Shown here in pieces: positions 1-7,220 of a DNA stretch of 15,502 nucleotides (position 1 is the first letter of the stretch; every line of letters starts with the position of its first letter). Made by a program: the position numbers and the translations under genes. The stretch comes from CAZEHO01 sp964511945 (GTDB lineage Bacteria; Actinomycetota; Acidimicrobiia; Spongiisociales; UBA11373): positions 1 through 15,502 of the forward strand of contig CAZEHO010000050.1 in NCBI GenBank assembly GCA_964511945.1, read 5' to 3'. The notes under the pieces are model-generated. The model was not told where the DNA came from and did no database searches. It was given only the letters and a program-made list of their open reading frames with translations.

Positions 1-29
1 CCGGCCGGGTCACCAAGATCATCAAGTAG
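1..29 (+). CDS. tuf: Elongation factor Tu, 3' end only
   Basis: Reading from base 3, the sequence encodes GRVTKIIK followed by a TAG stop at 27-29. This matches the conserved C-terminal end of bacterial EF-Tu, the GTPase that delivers aminoacyl-tRNA to the ribosome. The remainder lies before the window. The position directly upstream of rpsJ is the classical str-to-S10 junction, which supports the call although only eight residues are visible. Only 20 nt separate it from rpsJ and no promoter or terminator is evident there, so read-through from tuf into the S10 genes is likely. Confidence 0.85.
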
Positions 30-49
30 GAATCGAGGACGAACCCCCC

Positions 50-361
50 ATGGCAAACGAGCACAGGATCCGGATTCGCCTGAAGGCGTACGACCACGAG
101 GTGGTTGATGAGTCGGCGCGCAAGATCGCCGAGACCGTGATCCGCACCCAAGCCAAGATCAAGGGACCGGTGCCGCTCCCGACCGAGATCCACCGGTACT
201 GCGTCATCCGTTCACCGCACGTCTACAAGGATTCGCGGGAGCACTTCGAGATGCGCATCCACAAGCGCCTGATCGACATTCTCGAACCCACCCCGAAGAC
301 GGTGGATTCGCTGATGCGTCTCGATCTTCCGGCAGGTGTGGAAGTGGAGATCAAGACATGA
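50..361 (+). CDS. rpsJ: 30S ribosomal protein S10 (NusE)
   Basis: This encodes 103 residues, the normal S10 length. It contains the conserved stretches IRIRLKAYDH near the N-terminus and GPVPLPT near residues 39-45, followed by the HFEMRIHKRLIDI helix. S10 sits in the 30S head. In the family it also acts as NusE, an antitermination partner of NusB. The ATG is preceded by GAGGA at 35-39, a well-spaced ribosome binding site. Its stop overlaps the rplC start as ATGA. It is the first gene of the S10 group and follows tuf by 20 nt. Confidence 0.97.
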   Translation: MANEHRIRIRLKAYDHEVVDESARKIAETVIRTQAKIKGPVPLPTEIHRYCVIRSPHVYKDSREHFEMRIHKRLIDILEPTPKTVDSLMRLDLPAGVEVEIKT

Positions 362-996
362 AAGCGATTCTCGGCGAGAAGCTGGGCATGACCCAGGTCT
401 TCGACGATGAAGCACGGGCGATCCCCGTGACGGTCGTCAAGGCCGGGCCGTGCCGAGTCGTCCAGATCAAGACGGCGGACGCCGACGGGTACGGCGCCAT
501 CCAGATCGCCTTTCGGGAGATCCCGGAGCGCCGGGCCATCAAGCCCGTCGCCGGGCACTACCGCAAGGCCGGTCTGACCCCCCACAAGCACCTCGTTGAG
601 GTGCGGGTTGACGACCCCGAGGCGTACAGCCTGGGGCAGGAGATCTCGGTGGCCGACGTGCTCGCCAAGGGTGACAAGGCCGATGTGGCCGGTGTCACCA
701 AGGGCAAAGGCTTCACCGGCGTCATGCGGCGTCACAACTTCGCCGGTCAGGGCGCCAGCCACGGTGCCCACCGGGTGCATCGGGCCCCCGGGGCGATCGG
801 CGCTTGCGCCACGCCCTCCCGTGTGTTCAAGGGCATGAAGATGGCCGGCAGGATGGGTGGCGAGCGCCAGACGGTGCTCAACCTCGAGGTCGTCGATGTC
901 GACGCCGACCGCGATCTGCTCATGCTGCGCGGCGCCATTCCCGGTTCAAACGGCTCGGTCGTTCTGGTCCGAGAGGCGGTGAAGACCCGTGGCTGA
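358..996 (+). CDS. rplC: 50S ribosomal protein L3
   Basis: This encodes 212 residues and opens with the L3 signature MKAILGEKLGMTQVF. The loop that reaches toward the peptidyl transferase centre is present (HNFAGQGASHG to HRAPGAIG, about residues 126-148), followed by the TPSRVFKG and MAGRMG motifs. L3 is an early-assembling 23S rRNA binder. In E. coli the PrmB-methylated glutamine lies in an NQT triplet before PGKVFKG. Here the equivalent triplet is CAT (residues 150-152), so that modification site is absent, as I recall for other actinobacterial L3 proteins. The start is coupled to rpsJ through ATGA. The stop overlaps the rplD start by 8 nt. Confidence 0.97.
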   Translation: MKAILGEKLGMTQVFDDEARAIPVTVVKAGPCRVVQIKTADADGYGAIQIAFREIPERRAIKPVAGHYRKAGLTPHKHLVEVRVDDPEAYSLGQEISVADVLAKGDKADVAGVTKGKGFTGVMRRHNFAGQGASHGAHRVHRAPGAIGACATPSRVFKGMKMAGRMGGERQTVLNLEVVDVDADRDLLMLRGAIPGSNGSVVLVREAVKTRG

Positions 997-1675
997 TCAG
1001 CGCATCGCAAAGGTGTACACCGCAGCCGGCAAGGCTGCAGGTGAAGTGGTGCTGGACCCCGCTCTGTTCGGGATCGAGCCCAACGTGCCGGTCATGCACC
1101 AGGTGGTGACGGCCCAGTTGGCCGCCGCCCGATCCGGCACCGCCAATACCAAGACCCGGGCCGAGGTTCGCGGCGGTGGCCGCAAGCCCTGGCGCCAAAA
1201 GGGTCTGGGCCGTGCTCGGCACGGCTCGATCCGTTCTCCGCAGTGGCGCGGTGGCGGTGTCGTGTTCGGACCGAAGCCCCGCGACTACTCGCAGCGGACC
1301 CCCAAGCGCATGAAACGCCTGGCGCTGGCCTCCGCACTGTCGGCACGGGCTGCCGAGGAGCAGATCCTGGTGATCGAGAGCTTCGATTGGGACGCTCCGA
1401 AGACCAAGAACGCGACCGCCTTGCTGGATGCCGTCGGCATCGACGCCAAGGCGCTGGTCGTCGTCACCCGTTCCGAGAAGGTGGCGGTCAAGTCGTTCCG
1501 CAACCTGCAGCAGGTCAACGTGCTGCAGGTCGATCAGCTCAACACCTACGACGTGGTGTGGGCCGACACGATCGTGTTCAGCGCCGCTGCACTCGAAGCG
1601 GCGACCGGTGGTACCTCGTACGAGGTGGCCGAGGACGATTTCGTTCGTGAGGACGAGGAAGGGAACGGCTCGTGA
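989..1675 (+). CDS. rplD: 50S ribosomal protein L4
   Basis: This encodes 228 residues. It has the long basic exit-tunnel loop of L4 (about residues 48-100), including KTRAEVRGGGRKPWRQKG, GRARHGSIRSPQWRGGG and FGPKPRDY. L4 binds 23S rRNA and lines the peptide exit tunnel. In E. coli it also represses its own S10 operon, but I see no such leader because rpsJ directly follows tuf here. The GTG start lies inside the end of rplC (8-nt overlap) and gives the expected N-terminus. The tail after residue 205 is acidic and not conserved in the family. The GTGA overlap couples it to rplW. Confidence 0.96.
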   Translation: MADQRIAKVYTAAGKAAGEVVLDPALFGIEPNVPVMHQVVTAQLAAARSGTANTKTRAEVRGGGRKPWRQKGLGRARHGSIRSPQWRGGGVVFGPKPRDYSQRTPKRMKRLALASALSARAAEEQILVIESFDWDAPKTKNATALLDAVGIDAKALVVVTRSEKVAVKSFRNLQQVNVLQVDQLNTYDVVWADTIVFSAAALEAATGGTSYEVAEDDFVREDEEGNGS

Positions 1676-1959
1676 AGAACCCCCGCGACCTCATCCTGGA
1701 ACCGGTCGTCTCGGAGAAGTCCTACGACCTCATCGAGGACAACAACACCTACACGTTCGTTGTCGACCGCAGGACCAACAAGACAGAGATCAAGCAGGCA
1801 ATCGAAGCGATCTTCTCGGTGAAGGTCGTCAAGGTCAACACGATCAATCGCAAGGGCAAGGTGAAGCGGACCGGGTGGAAGCTCGGCAAGCGTCCCGACA
1901 CGAAGCGGGCGCTGGTCACCCTTGCCGAGGGCGAGCAGATCGACATCTTCGGAGTGTGA
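1672..1959 (+). CDS. rplW: 50S ribosomal protein L23
   Basis: This encodes 95 residues, the normal L23 length. It begins with the typical PRDLILEPVVSEKSYDLIE and continues with the TFVVDRRTNKTEIKQAIE strand-helix and the VVKVNTINRKGK loop. L23 sits at the exit of the peptide tunnel and is the docking site for trigger factor and the signal recognition particle. The GTG start overlaps the rplD stop by 4 nt (GTGA), so translation is coupled. The gap to rplB is 5 nt. Confidence 0.96.
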   Translation: MKNPRDLILEPVVSEKSYDLIEDNNTYTFVVDRRTNKTEIKQAIEAIFSVKVVKVNTINRKGKVKRTGWKLGKRPDTKRALVTLAEGEQIDIFGV

Positions 1960-1964
1960 CGCTG

Positions 1965-2798
1965 ATGCCGGTAAAGAAGTACAAGCCGACGTCGCCGGGA
2001 CGCAGGTTCCGCACGGTGTCCGATTTCTCCGAGATCACCAAGTCGAAGCCCGAGAAGAGCTTGCTGGAGAAGAAGTCGGCGACCGGCGGCCGCAACGTCT
2101 ACGGCCGGACCACCTCGCGCCATCGCGGTGGCGGTCACAAGCGGCGTTTTCGCCAGATCGACTTCCGCAGGAACAAGGACGGCGTGCCCGCCAAGGTCGC
2201 CGCGATCGAATACGACCCGAACCGCAACGCCCGCATCGCGCTGCTCCACTATCACGATGGTGAGAAGCGCTACATCCTGGCGCCGCTGCGGCTCAAGGTC
2301 GGCGACGTCCTCGAGTCGGGCCCCCGCGCCGAGATTCGGCCCGGGAACGCACTCCCGCTGCGCAACATCCCCGCCGGCACCATGGTGCACGGAGTGGAGA
2401 TGCGCCCCGGCGGCGGCGCCAAGATGGGCCGCTCCGCCGGTACCGCCATCCAACTGGTGGCCAAGGAGGGCAACCTCGCCCTGCTGCGCCTTCCCAGCGG
2501 CGAGATGCGCAACGTACCTCTCGATTGCCGGGCCACCGTCGGCCAGGTCGGCAACCCCGAGGCCGAACTGATCAAGGGCGGCAAGGCCGGACGCAGCCGC
2601 TGGAAGGGCGTACGCCCCCAGACCCGCGGTGTTGCGATGAATCCGGTCGATCACCCGCTCGGTGGCGGCGAAGGCAAGAGCTCGGGCGGCCGTCACCCGA
2701 CCAGCCCGTGGGGCAAGCCCGAAGGGCGGACCCGCAAGAAGCACAAGGACAGCGACCGCCTCATCGTGCGGCGGCGGACCAAGAAGGGGAGGAGGTAA
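1965..2798 (+). CDS. rplB: 50S ribosomal protein L2
   Basis: This encodes 277 residues, full length for L2. The ATG at 1965 gives the canonical MPVKKYKPTSPGRR start. The RNA-binding core includes SRHRGGGHKR (51-60), IEYDPNRNARIAL (81-93) and RSAGTAIQLVA (156-166). The C-terminal peptidyl-transferase-proximal segment is MNPVDHPLGGGEGK (225-238). His230 matches the functionally important H229 of mature E. coli L2. The residue two places on, usually His, is Leu232 here. L2 is essential for subunit association and 23S rRNA folding. The C-terminus ends in a short basic run. A GGAGG overlapping its end at 2791-2795 serves rpsS. Confidence 0.97.
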   Translation: MPVKKYKPTSPGRRFRTVSDFSEITKSKPEKSLLEKKSATGGRNVYGRTTSRHRGGGHKRRFRQIDFRRNKDGVPAKVAAIEYDPNRNARIALLHYHDGEKRYILAPLRLKVGDVLESGPRAEIRPGNALPLRNIPAGTMVHGVEMRPGGGAKMGRSAGTAIQLVAKEGNLALLRLPSGEMRNVPLDCRATVGQVGNPEAELIKGGKAGRSRWKGVRPQTRGVAMNPVDHPLGGGEGKSSGGRHPTSPWGKPEGRTRKKHKDSDRLIVRRRTKKGRR

Positions 2799-2800
2799 CG

Positions 2801-3082
2801 ATGTCACGCAGCCTGAAGAAGGGGCCGTTCGTAGACGACCACCTCCTCGAGAAGGTCGAGCGAGCCAACAAGACCAGCGACAAGCGGGTCATCAAGACCT
2901 GGAGCCGGCGTTCCACGATCATCCCGGAGATGGTCGGACACACGCTTGCCGTCCACGACGGGCGCAAGCACGTGCCGATCTACATCACCGAGTCCATGGT
3001 GGGACACAAGCTGGGCGAGTTCGCCCCGACCCGCACGTTCCGCGGCCACGCCAGCGGAGGCGGAAGGGTGACGAAGCGATGA
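2801..3082 (+). CDS. rpsS: 30S ribosomal protein S19
   Basis: This encodes 93 residues, the family's usual length. It starts MSRSLKKGPFVDDHLLEKV and contains IKTWSRRSTIIPEMVGHT, the VPIYITESMVGHKLGEFAPTR core and a C-terminal FRGHASGGGR. S19 sits in the 30S head next to S13 and contacts the A-site and the intersubunit bridge. The ATG starts 2 nt after rplB and has GGAGG at 2791-2795 as its ribosome binding site. The stop overlaps the rplV start as ATGA. Confidence 0.97.
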   Translation: MSRSLKKGPFVDDHLLEKVERANKTSDKRVIKTWSRRSTIIPEMVGHTLAVHDGRKHVPIYITESMVGHKLGEFAPTRTFRGHASGGGRVTKR

Positions 3083-3426
3083 AGACGCACGCTCACGCTC
3101 GCTTCATCCGCCAGTCACCGTTCAAGGTGCGCCGGGTCCTCGACCTCGTGCGCGGCCTACCGGTCAACGAAGCTCGCAACGTGCTGCAGTTCACCAGCCG
3201 GCGTGCCACCGAGCCGATCCGCAAGGTGCTCGACTCGGCGGTCGCCAACGCGGAGCACAACCACGCACTCGACGCCGAGGAGCTCTTCATCGTCGAGGCC
3301 TTCGCCGATGAGGGCCCAACGCTGAAGCGCTTCCGGCCCAGGGCTCGCGGTCGTGCGACCCGTATTGATAAGAGGACCAGCCACATCACGATCGTGGTGG
3401 GCGACCGTCGAGAGGAGGAGGAGTAA
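3079..3426 (+). CDS. rplV: 50S ribosomal protein L22
   Basis: This encodes 115 residues. It carries the L22 signatures RFIRQSPFKVRRVLDLVRG near the N-terminus, the AVANAEHNHALDAEELFI helix, and the tunnel hairpin GPTLKRFRPRARGRATRI that precedes TSHITIVV. L22 contacts all 23S rRNA domains, and its hairpin lines the exit tunnel next to L4. It lacks the long C-terminal extension that some actinobacterial homologues have. Its ATG overlaps the rpsS stop (ATGA). Its TAA shares one base with the rpsC ATG. Confidence 0.96.
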   Translation: MKTHAHARFIRQSPFKVRRVLDLVRGLPVNEARNVLQFTSRRATEPIRKVLDSAVANAEHNHALDAEELFIVEAFADEGPTLKRFRPRARGRATRIDKRTSHITIVVGDRREEEE

Positions 3427-4520
3427 TGGGACAGAAGGTCCACCCGTACGGCCTCCGGCTCGGCATCGTCACCGACTGGAAGTCGCGCTGGTACAGCGAT
3501 ACCAACTATGCAGCTCAGGTCGTCGAGGACGCCAAGATCCGCGACTTGCTCGTCAAGGAACTCGTCCGCGGTGCCGTGTCGCGCATCGAGATCGAGCGCA
3601 TCGGTGACAAGAAGCTCCAGATCGACATCCATACCGCCCGTCCCGGTGTTGTCATCGGCCGCGGTGGTTCCGAAGTCGACCGGCTCCGCCGGCTGCTGGA
3701 GAAGCTGACCGATCGGATCATCAAGCTCAACGTGATCGAGATCAAGGATCCGGAGACCGACGCGCAGCTCCTTGCCAGGGGCATCGCCGACCAGCTCCAG
3801 GGCCGGGTTTCGTTCCGCCGTGCCATGAAACGTGCCGTGACCACCGCCATGAAGGCCGGTGCTCAGGGCGTGCGCGTCCAGTGCTCGGGCCGCCTCGGTG
3901 GCGCCGATATGGGCCGCCGTGAGTGGTACCGCGAAGGCCGCGTGCCGCTGCACACCCTGCGGGCCGACGTCGACTACGGCGCCGCCACTGCTCGGACCAC
4001 CGTTGGCGCCATCGGCGTCAAGGTCTGGGTCTACAAGGGTGACGTGCTGCCCTCGCTGTCGGCCACCAAGGAGAAGATCGCCGCCGAGGCCGCACTGGCC
4101 GCCGGCGGACCCGCCTCCCGCCGGGCTCCGGCCAAGGCTCGCGCCGAGCGCGCCGCAGGCGAGAAGCCCCGCCGGCTCATTGAGGCCGGTGGCGGCAAGC
4201 GCCTGGTCGAGGCCGGTGGCGGCAAGCGAGAGAGTGGCAAGCGGCTGATCGAGGCCGGTGGCGGCAAGCGTCGCCTCGACCCCGACACCGCCCGCTCCGA
4301 GTTCGAGGAGGCCAAGGCCGAGGTGGTGGAGGAAGCCACCGAGGCGCCCGCAGCCGTCGACGCTCCAGAGGCCGCAGAGGCTGCTGCCGCCGAGGCCACT
4401 GAAGCGGTCGCCGAAGCTGCTGAAGCCACCGAAGCGGTCGCCGCCGAGGTCGCCGACGATGCCGCGGCAGCCGCTGAGGACGCCTCTGCTGACGCAGAGG
4501 TCGAAGAGGAGGGCAAGTAG
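3426..4520 (+). CDS. rpsC: 30S ribosomal protein S3 with long charged C-terminal tail
   Basis: This encodes 364 residues, against roughly 210-280 for most S3 proteins. Residues 1-210 are a standard S3: MGQKVHPYGLRLG, a KH domain with the VVIGRGG loop (75-81), then the FRRAMKR, CSGRLGGADM and EGRVPLHTLRADVDYG motifs. S3 forms the mRNA entry site and helicase with S4 and S5. After residue 215 comes an added tail in three parts. First is an Ala/Arg/Lys linker. Second are three copies of R-L-[I/V]-E-A-G-G-G-K at 250-258, 259-267 and 273-281. Third is a strongly acidic Ala/Glu stretch (293-364) that is probably disordered or helical. The reading frame is intact and in register throughout, so the tail is not a frameshift product. 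The tail's role is unknown. Confidence 0.96.
   Translation: MGQKVHPYGLRLGIVTDWKSRWYSDTNYAAQVVEDAKIRDLLVKELVRGAVSRIEIERIGDKKLQIDIHTARPGVVIGRGGSEVDRLRRLLEKLTDRIIKLNVIEIKDPETDAQLLARGIADQLQGRVSFRRAMKRAVTTAMKAGAQGVRVQCSGRLGGADMGRREWYREGRVPLHTLRADVDYGAATARTTVGAIGVKVWVYKGDVLPSLSATKEKIAAEAALAAGGPASRRAPAKARAERAAGEKPRRLIEAGGGKRLVEAGGGKRESGKRLIEAGGGKRRLDPDTARSEFEEAKAEVVEEATEAPAAVDAPEAAEAAAAEATEAVAEAAEATEAVAAEVADDAAAAAEDASADAEVEEEGK
4182..4270 (+). repeat. Triplicated 20-bp coding repeat in the rpsC tail
   Basis: A 20-bp unit that starts gaggccggtgg and ends caagcg occurs identically at 4182-4201, 4209-4228 and 4251-4270. The first two are 27 bp apart, exactly nine codons. The third is shifted by 42 bp because of a five-codon insert (ESGKR type). 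The encoded repeat is EAGGGKR with a preceding R-L-[I/V]. Near-identity at the DNA level suggests recent in-frame duplication. Confidence 0.9.
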
Positions 4521-4522
4521 CC

Positions 4523-4936
4523 ATGCTGATGCCGAAGCGCGTGAAGTGGCGCAAGCAGCAGCGGGGCAACATGCGTGGCAAGGCCAAGGGTGGCACGAAG
4601 GTGAACTTCGGCGACTACGGCCTCATGGCCACCGAGCCCGGATGGATCACCGCACGTCAGATCGAAGCGGCTCGTATCGCGATGACCCGCAAGATCAAGC
4701 GCGGCGGGAAGGTGTGGATCAACCTCTTCCCGGACAAGCCGGTGACCCAGAAGCCCGCCGAGACCCGGATGGGATCCGGCAAGGGCAACCCCGAGTACTG
4801 GGTTGCAGTGGTGCGGCCCGGCCGGGTGATGTTTGAGATGTCGGGCGTTGACCGCGACCTGGCTCGTGAGGCGATGCGCCTCGCCGGCCACAAGCTGCCC
4901 GTCAGGACCAGGTTCGTTGCACGGGAGGATGTATGA
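4523..4936 (+). CDS. rplP: 50S ribosomal protein L16
   Basis: This encodes 137 residues, standard for L16. It begins MLMPKRVKWRKQQRG and carries GDYGLMATEPGWITARQIEAAR, then the WINLFPDKPVTQKPAETRMGSGKG loop, which reaches toward the A-site tRNA elbow. The PEYWVAVVRPGRVMFE strand follows. L16 organises the A-site finger and is needed for late 50S maturation. It starts 2 nt after rpsC and ends in ATGA overlapping rpmC. Confidence 0.97.
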   Translation: MLMPKRVKWRKQQRGNMRGKAKGGTKVNFGDYGLMATEPGWITARQIEAARIAMTRKIKRGGKVWINLFPDKPVTQKPAETRMGSGKGNPEYWVAVVRPGRVMFEMSGVDRDLAREAMRLAGHKLPVRTRFVAREDV

Positions 4937-5157
4937 AGGCTGCAGACCTGCGCGAACTCCCGTACGAGGAACTGCAAGAGAAACTGGCCGATGCCAAGGA
5001 AGAGCTCTTCAACCTTCGCTTCCAGTTCGTGACGAACCAGCTGGACAACACGGCTCGTCTGCGAACGCTCCGCCGCGAGGTGGCGCAGCTCGCAACGGTG
5101 CTGCGCGAGCAGGAGATCGAGGCCTGGCAGAAGCAGCAGGAGGACGCCGATGGCTGA
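4933..5157 (+). CDS. rpmC: 50S ribosomal protein L29
   Basis: This encodes 74 residues: a two-helix, coiled-coil-like protein with the L29 pattern LRELPYEELQEKLADAKEELFNLRFQ and then a second helix LRTLRREVAQLATVLREQE. L29 sits beside L23 near the tunnel exit. The C-terminal stretch QKQQEDADG is polar and variable. Its ATG overlaps the rplP stop, and its own end overlaps rpsQ by 8 nt. Confidence 0.96.
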   Translation: MKAADLRELPYEELQEKLADAKEELFNLRFQFVTNQLDNTARLRTLRREVAQLATVLREQEIEAWQKQQEDADG

Positions 5158-5407
5158 TCGCAACACCCGCAAGGTGCGGATGGGCGTAGTGGTCTCGGAC
5201 CGCCGTGACAAGACGGTCACGGTGGAGGTCACCGATGCCATGCGGCACCCCAAGTACGGCAAGACCGTTCGCCGCCGCACCCGGCTTCATGCTCACGACG
5301 AGCAGAACGATGCCAGGGCCGGTGACAAGGTTCGAATCCAGGAAACCCGCCCGCTTTCGAAGACCAAGCGCTGGCGCGTGGTCGAAGTCGTGGAGCGTGC
5401 CCGATGA
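5150..5407 (+). CDS. rpsQ: 30S ribosomal protein S17
   Basis: This encodes 85 residues with an OB-fold pattern: RKVRMGVVVSDRRDKTVTVEV, then HPKYGKTVRRRTRLHAHDE and a C-terminal GDKVRIQETRPLSKTKRWRVVEV. S17 is a primary 16S rRNA binder needed for 30S assembly. The ATG lies inside the end of rpmC (8-nt overlap) and gives the usual length. It ends in ATGA shared with rplN, joining the S10 group to the spc group without any gap. Confidence 0.97.
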   Translation: MADRNTRKVRMGVVVSDRRDKTVTVEVTDAMRHPKYGKTVRRRTRLHAHDEQNDARAGDKVRIQETRPLSKTKRWRVVEVVERAR

Positions 5408-5772
5408 TCGCTCAGGAGAGCCGTCTCAAGGTCGCCGACAACACCGGCGCTCGCGAGATCCTCTGTATCCGTGTGCTCGGTGGTTCCGGCCGCCGTTATG
5501 CGGGGCTCGGAGATGTGATCGTCGGCACGGTCAAAGATGCGATCCCGGGCGGATCGGTGAAGAAGGGCGAGGTGGTCAAGGCCGTCGTGGTGCGGACTCG
5601 CAAGGAGAGCCGCCGCCAGGACGGGACCTACATCCGCTTCGACGACAACGCGTGCGTGCTGATCAACGATCAGCGCCAGCCCCGGGGCACCCGCATTTTC
5701 GGACCCGTCGGGCGGGAGCTGCGCGATGCCAAGTTCATGCGGATCGTCTCGCTCGCTCCGGAGGTGTTGTGA
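5404..5772 (+). CDS. rplN: 50S ribosomal protein L14
   Basis: This encodes 122 residues, exactly the usual L14 length, and is highly conserved. It starts MIAQESRLKVADNTGAREI and contains GGSGRRYAGLGDVI, VKKGEVVKAVVVRTRKE, IRFDDNACVLIND and the terminal GTRIFGPVGRELR and IVSLAPEVL. L14 forms intersubunit bridges and is where the silencing factor RsfS binds. It overlaps rpsQ by 4 nt (ATGA) and rplX by 1 nt (TGATG). It is the first spc-operon gene by the E. coli definition. Confidence 0.98.
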   Translation: MIAQESRLKVADNTGAREILCIRVLGGSGRRYAGLGDVIVGTVKDAIPGGSVKKGEVVKAVVVRTRKESRRQDGTYIRFDDNACVLINDQRQPRGTRIFGPVGRELRDAKFMRIVSLAPEVL

Positions 5773-6077
5773 TGGAGTTGCGCGCAGGCGACGAGGTGAA
5801 GGTGATCGCCGGCAAGGACAAGGGCAAGGAATCGCGCGTCGCGCAGGTCTTCCCCAAGTCCGGCAAGGTCATCGTCGAGGGTGTGGCCACCGCAAAGCGT
5901 CACAGCAAGCCGCGTGGCCAGACCATGCAGGGCGGCATCATCGACAAGGACATGCCGATCGATGCCTCGAACGTCATGATCCTCTGCCCGTCCTGTGGTC
6001 CCACCCGCATCGGCCACCAGTTCGATGCCGACGGCCACAAGCGCCGGGTGTGCGTGAAGTGCGGAGGTGACCTGTGA
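5772..6077 (+). CDS. rplX: 50S ribosomal protein L24, zinc-ribbon form
   Basis: This encodes 101 residues. The KOW motif is near the N-terminus (GDEVKVIAGKDKGKESRVAQV), followed by the KPRGQTMQGGIIDKDMPIDASNVMI segment. Two cysteine pairs, C72/C75 (CPSC) and C94/C97 (CVKC), form an apparent zinc site near the C-terminus. L24 is an assembly initiator of the 50S subunit and lies near the tunnel exit. The ATG shares a base with the rplN stop, and the end overlaps rplE by 4 nt (GTGA). Confidence 0.96.
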   Translation: MELRAGDEVKVIAGKDKGKESRVAQVFPKSGKVIVEGVATAKRHSKPRGQTMQGGIIDKDMPIDASNVMILCPSCGPTRIGHQFDADGHKRRVCVKCGGDL

Positions 6078-6637
6078 CCCCTCGTCTCAAGGAGCAATAC
6101 ACCGGCGAGGTCCGGGAGAAGCTCATCAAGGAGCTCGAGCTGAAGAATGTCATGCTCGTCCCGAGCCTCGAGAAGATTTCGGTCAACATGGGCCTCGGCG
6201 ATGCGATCGGCGACAAGAGCCTGATCGATTCGGCCGTTGCGGATCTGTCCGTGATCACAGGTCAGAAACCGAAGGTCAATCGCGCCCGCAAGTCGATCGC
6301 CAACTTCAAGCTCCGCGAGGGCATGGCGATCGGCGTGTCGGTGACGTTGCGAGGCGACCGGGCGTGGGAGTTCCTCGACCGGCTCATCTCCGTGGCGATC
6401 CCGCGGATCCGTGACTTCCGGGGCCTCAACCCCGGGTCGTTCGACGGACGCGGCAACTACTCGTTCGGTGTGACCGAGCAGCTGATCTTCCCTGAGATCG
6501 ATTACGACAAGGTGGCAAAGGTGCGTGGCATGGACATCACCATCGGGACCACCGCTAGCAACGACGAGGGGGGCCGGGCCTTTCTCGAGGCATTCGGGTT
6601 CCCATTCCGTCGTTCGTCCCAGCAGGTAGGTGTCTGA
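6074..6637 (+). CDS. rplE: 50S ribosomal protein L5
   Basis: This encodes 187 residues from a GTG start that overlaps the rplX stop. Family signatures are VPSLEKISVNMGLGDA, INFKLREGM-type KSIANFKLREGMAIG, VTLRGDRAWEFLDRL, IPRIRDFRGL, and the MDITIGTTASNDEGGRAFLEAFGFPF C-terminus. L5 binds 5S rRNA with L18 and L25 and forms a bridge to S13 in the 30S head. A short tail (RRSSQQVGV) follows the conserved end. The TGA shares one base with the rpsN ATG. Confidence 0.97.
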   Translation: MTPRLKEQYTGEVREKLIKELELKNVMLVPSLEKISVNMGLGDAIGDKSLIDSAVADLSVITGQKPKVNRARKSIANFKLREGMAIGVSVTLRGDRAWEFLDRLISVAIPRIRDFRGLNPGSFDGRGNYSFGVTEQLIFPEIDYDKVAKVRGMDITIGTTASNDEGGRAFLEAFGFPFRRSSQQVGV

Positions 6638-6822
6638 TGGCGAAAAAATCAAAGATCGTCAAAGCCAACCGCACCCCGAAGTTCAAGTCGCGGGCGTACA
6701 ACCGCTGTGGCCGCTGTGGCCGGCCGCGGGCGTATCTGCGCCGCTTCGGCATGTGCCGCATCTGTGTTCGCGAGCTCGCTCATCGTGGCGAGCTCCCCGG
6801 AGTGAGAAAGGCGTCGTGGTAA
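6637..6822 (+). CDS. rpsN: 30S ribosomal protein S14, zinc form (type Z)
   Basis: This encodes 61 residues, the length of the short zinc-binding S14 (also called rpsZ), not the roughly 100-residue zinc-free form. Four cysteines, C24, C27, C40 and C43 (CGRC and CRIC), make the zinc ribbon. GRPRAYLRRFGMCRICVRELAHRGELPGVRKASW is the canonical C-terminal half. S14 sits in the 30S head near S3 and S10. It shares a base with the rplE stop and is followed 2 nt later by rpsH. Confidence 0.97.
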   Translation: MAKKSKIVKANRTPKFKSRAYNRCGRCGRPRAYLRRFGMCRICVRELAHRGELPGVRKASW

Positions 6823-6824
6823 CG

Positions 6825-7220
6825 ATGATGACCGATCCCGTCGCCGACATGCTCACCCGCATTCGCAATGCGAGCCGGGCACTGCACCCCACGACGAAGA
6901 TGCCGTCGTCGAAGCTGAAGGAGGAGATCGCCAAGATTCTCGTCTCCGAGGGCTACATCGACGGCTACGACGTGCAGGCCGAAGGCTCGAAGAAGACGCT
7001 CGAGATCACGCTCCGCTACGGCTCCGACCGCAGCCGGGTGATCCAGGGCCTGCGCCGGATCTCCAAGCCGGGCGCCCGGGTCTACGCCGGCGCCGGCGAG
7101 CTGCCCCGTACCCAGGGCGGGCTGGGGGTCGTGCTCGTCTCCACCTCAGTGGGACTGCTTCCCGACCGTGAGGCACGGCGGAGGCGTCTCGGCGGTGAAA
7201 TCCTCTGCGAGGTGTGGTGA
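6825..7220 (+). CDS. rpsH: 30S ribosomal protein S8
   Basis: This encodes 131 residues from the ATG at 6825. A second ATG at 6828 would give the equally plausible MTDPVADMLTRIRNA start, and I cannot separate the two. Motifs are DPVADMLTRIRNA, KMPSSKLKEEIAKILVSEGYI, RRISKPGARVYAG and the C-terminal GLGVVLVSTSVGLLPDREARRRRLGGEILCEVW. S8 is a central 16S rRNA binder, and in E. coli it represses the spc operon. A weak purine-rich ribosome binding site lies inside the end of rpsN. The stop shares one base with the rplF ATG. Confidence 0.96.
   Translation: MMTDPVADMLTRIRNASRALHPTTKMPSSKLKEEIAKILVSEGYIDGYDVQAEGSKKTLEITLRYGSDRSRVIQGLRRISKPGARVYAGAGELPRTQGGLGVVLVSTSVGLLPDREARRRRLGGEILCEVW

Noticed and set aside
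30..49. An S10-operon leader controlled by L4 before rpsJ, as in E. coli
   Set aside because: Only 20 nt separate tuf and rpsJ, with just a ribosome binding site. There is no room for the leader.
1749..2807. A 352-codon minus-strand open frame opposite rplW and rplB
   Set aside because: It mirrors the codon pattern of the sense genes and has low-complexity Ala/Gly/Leu composition. It is a GC-driven shadow.
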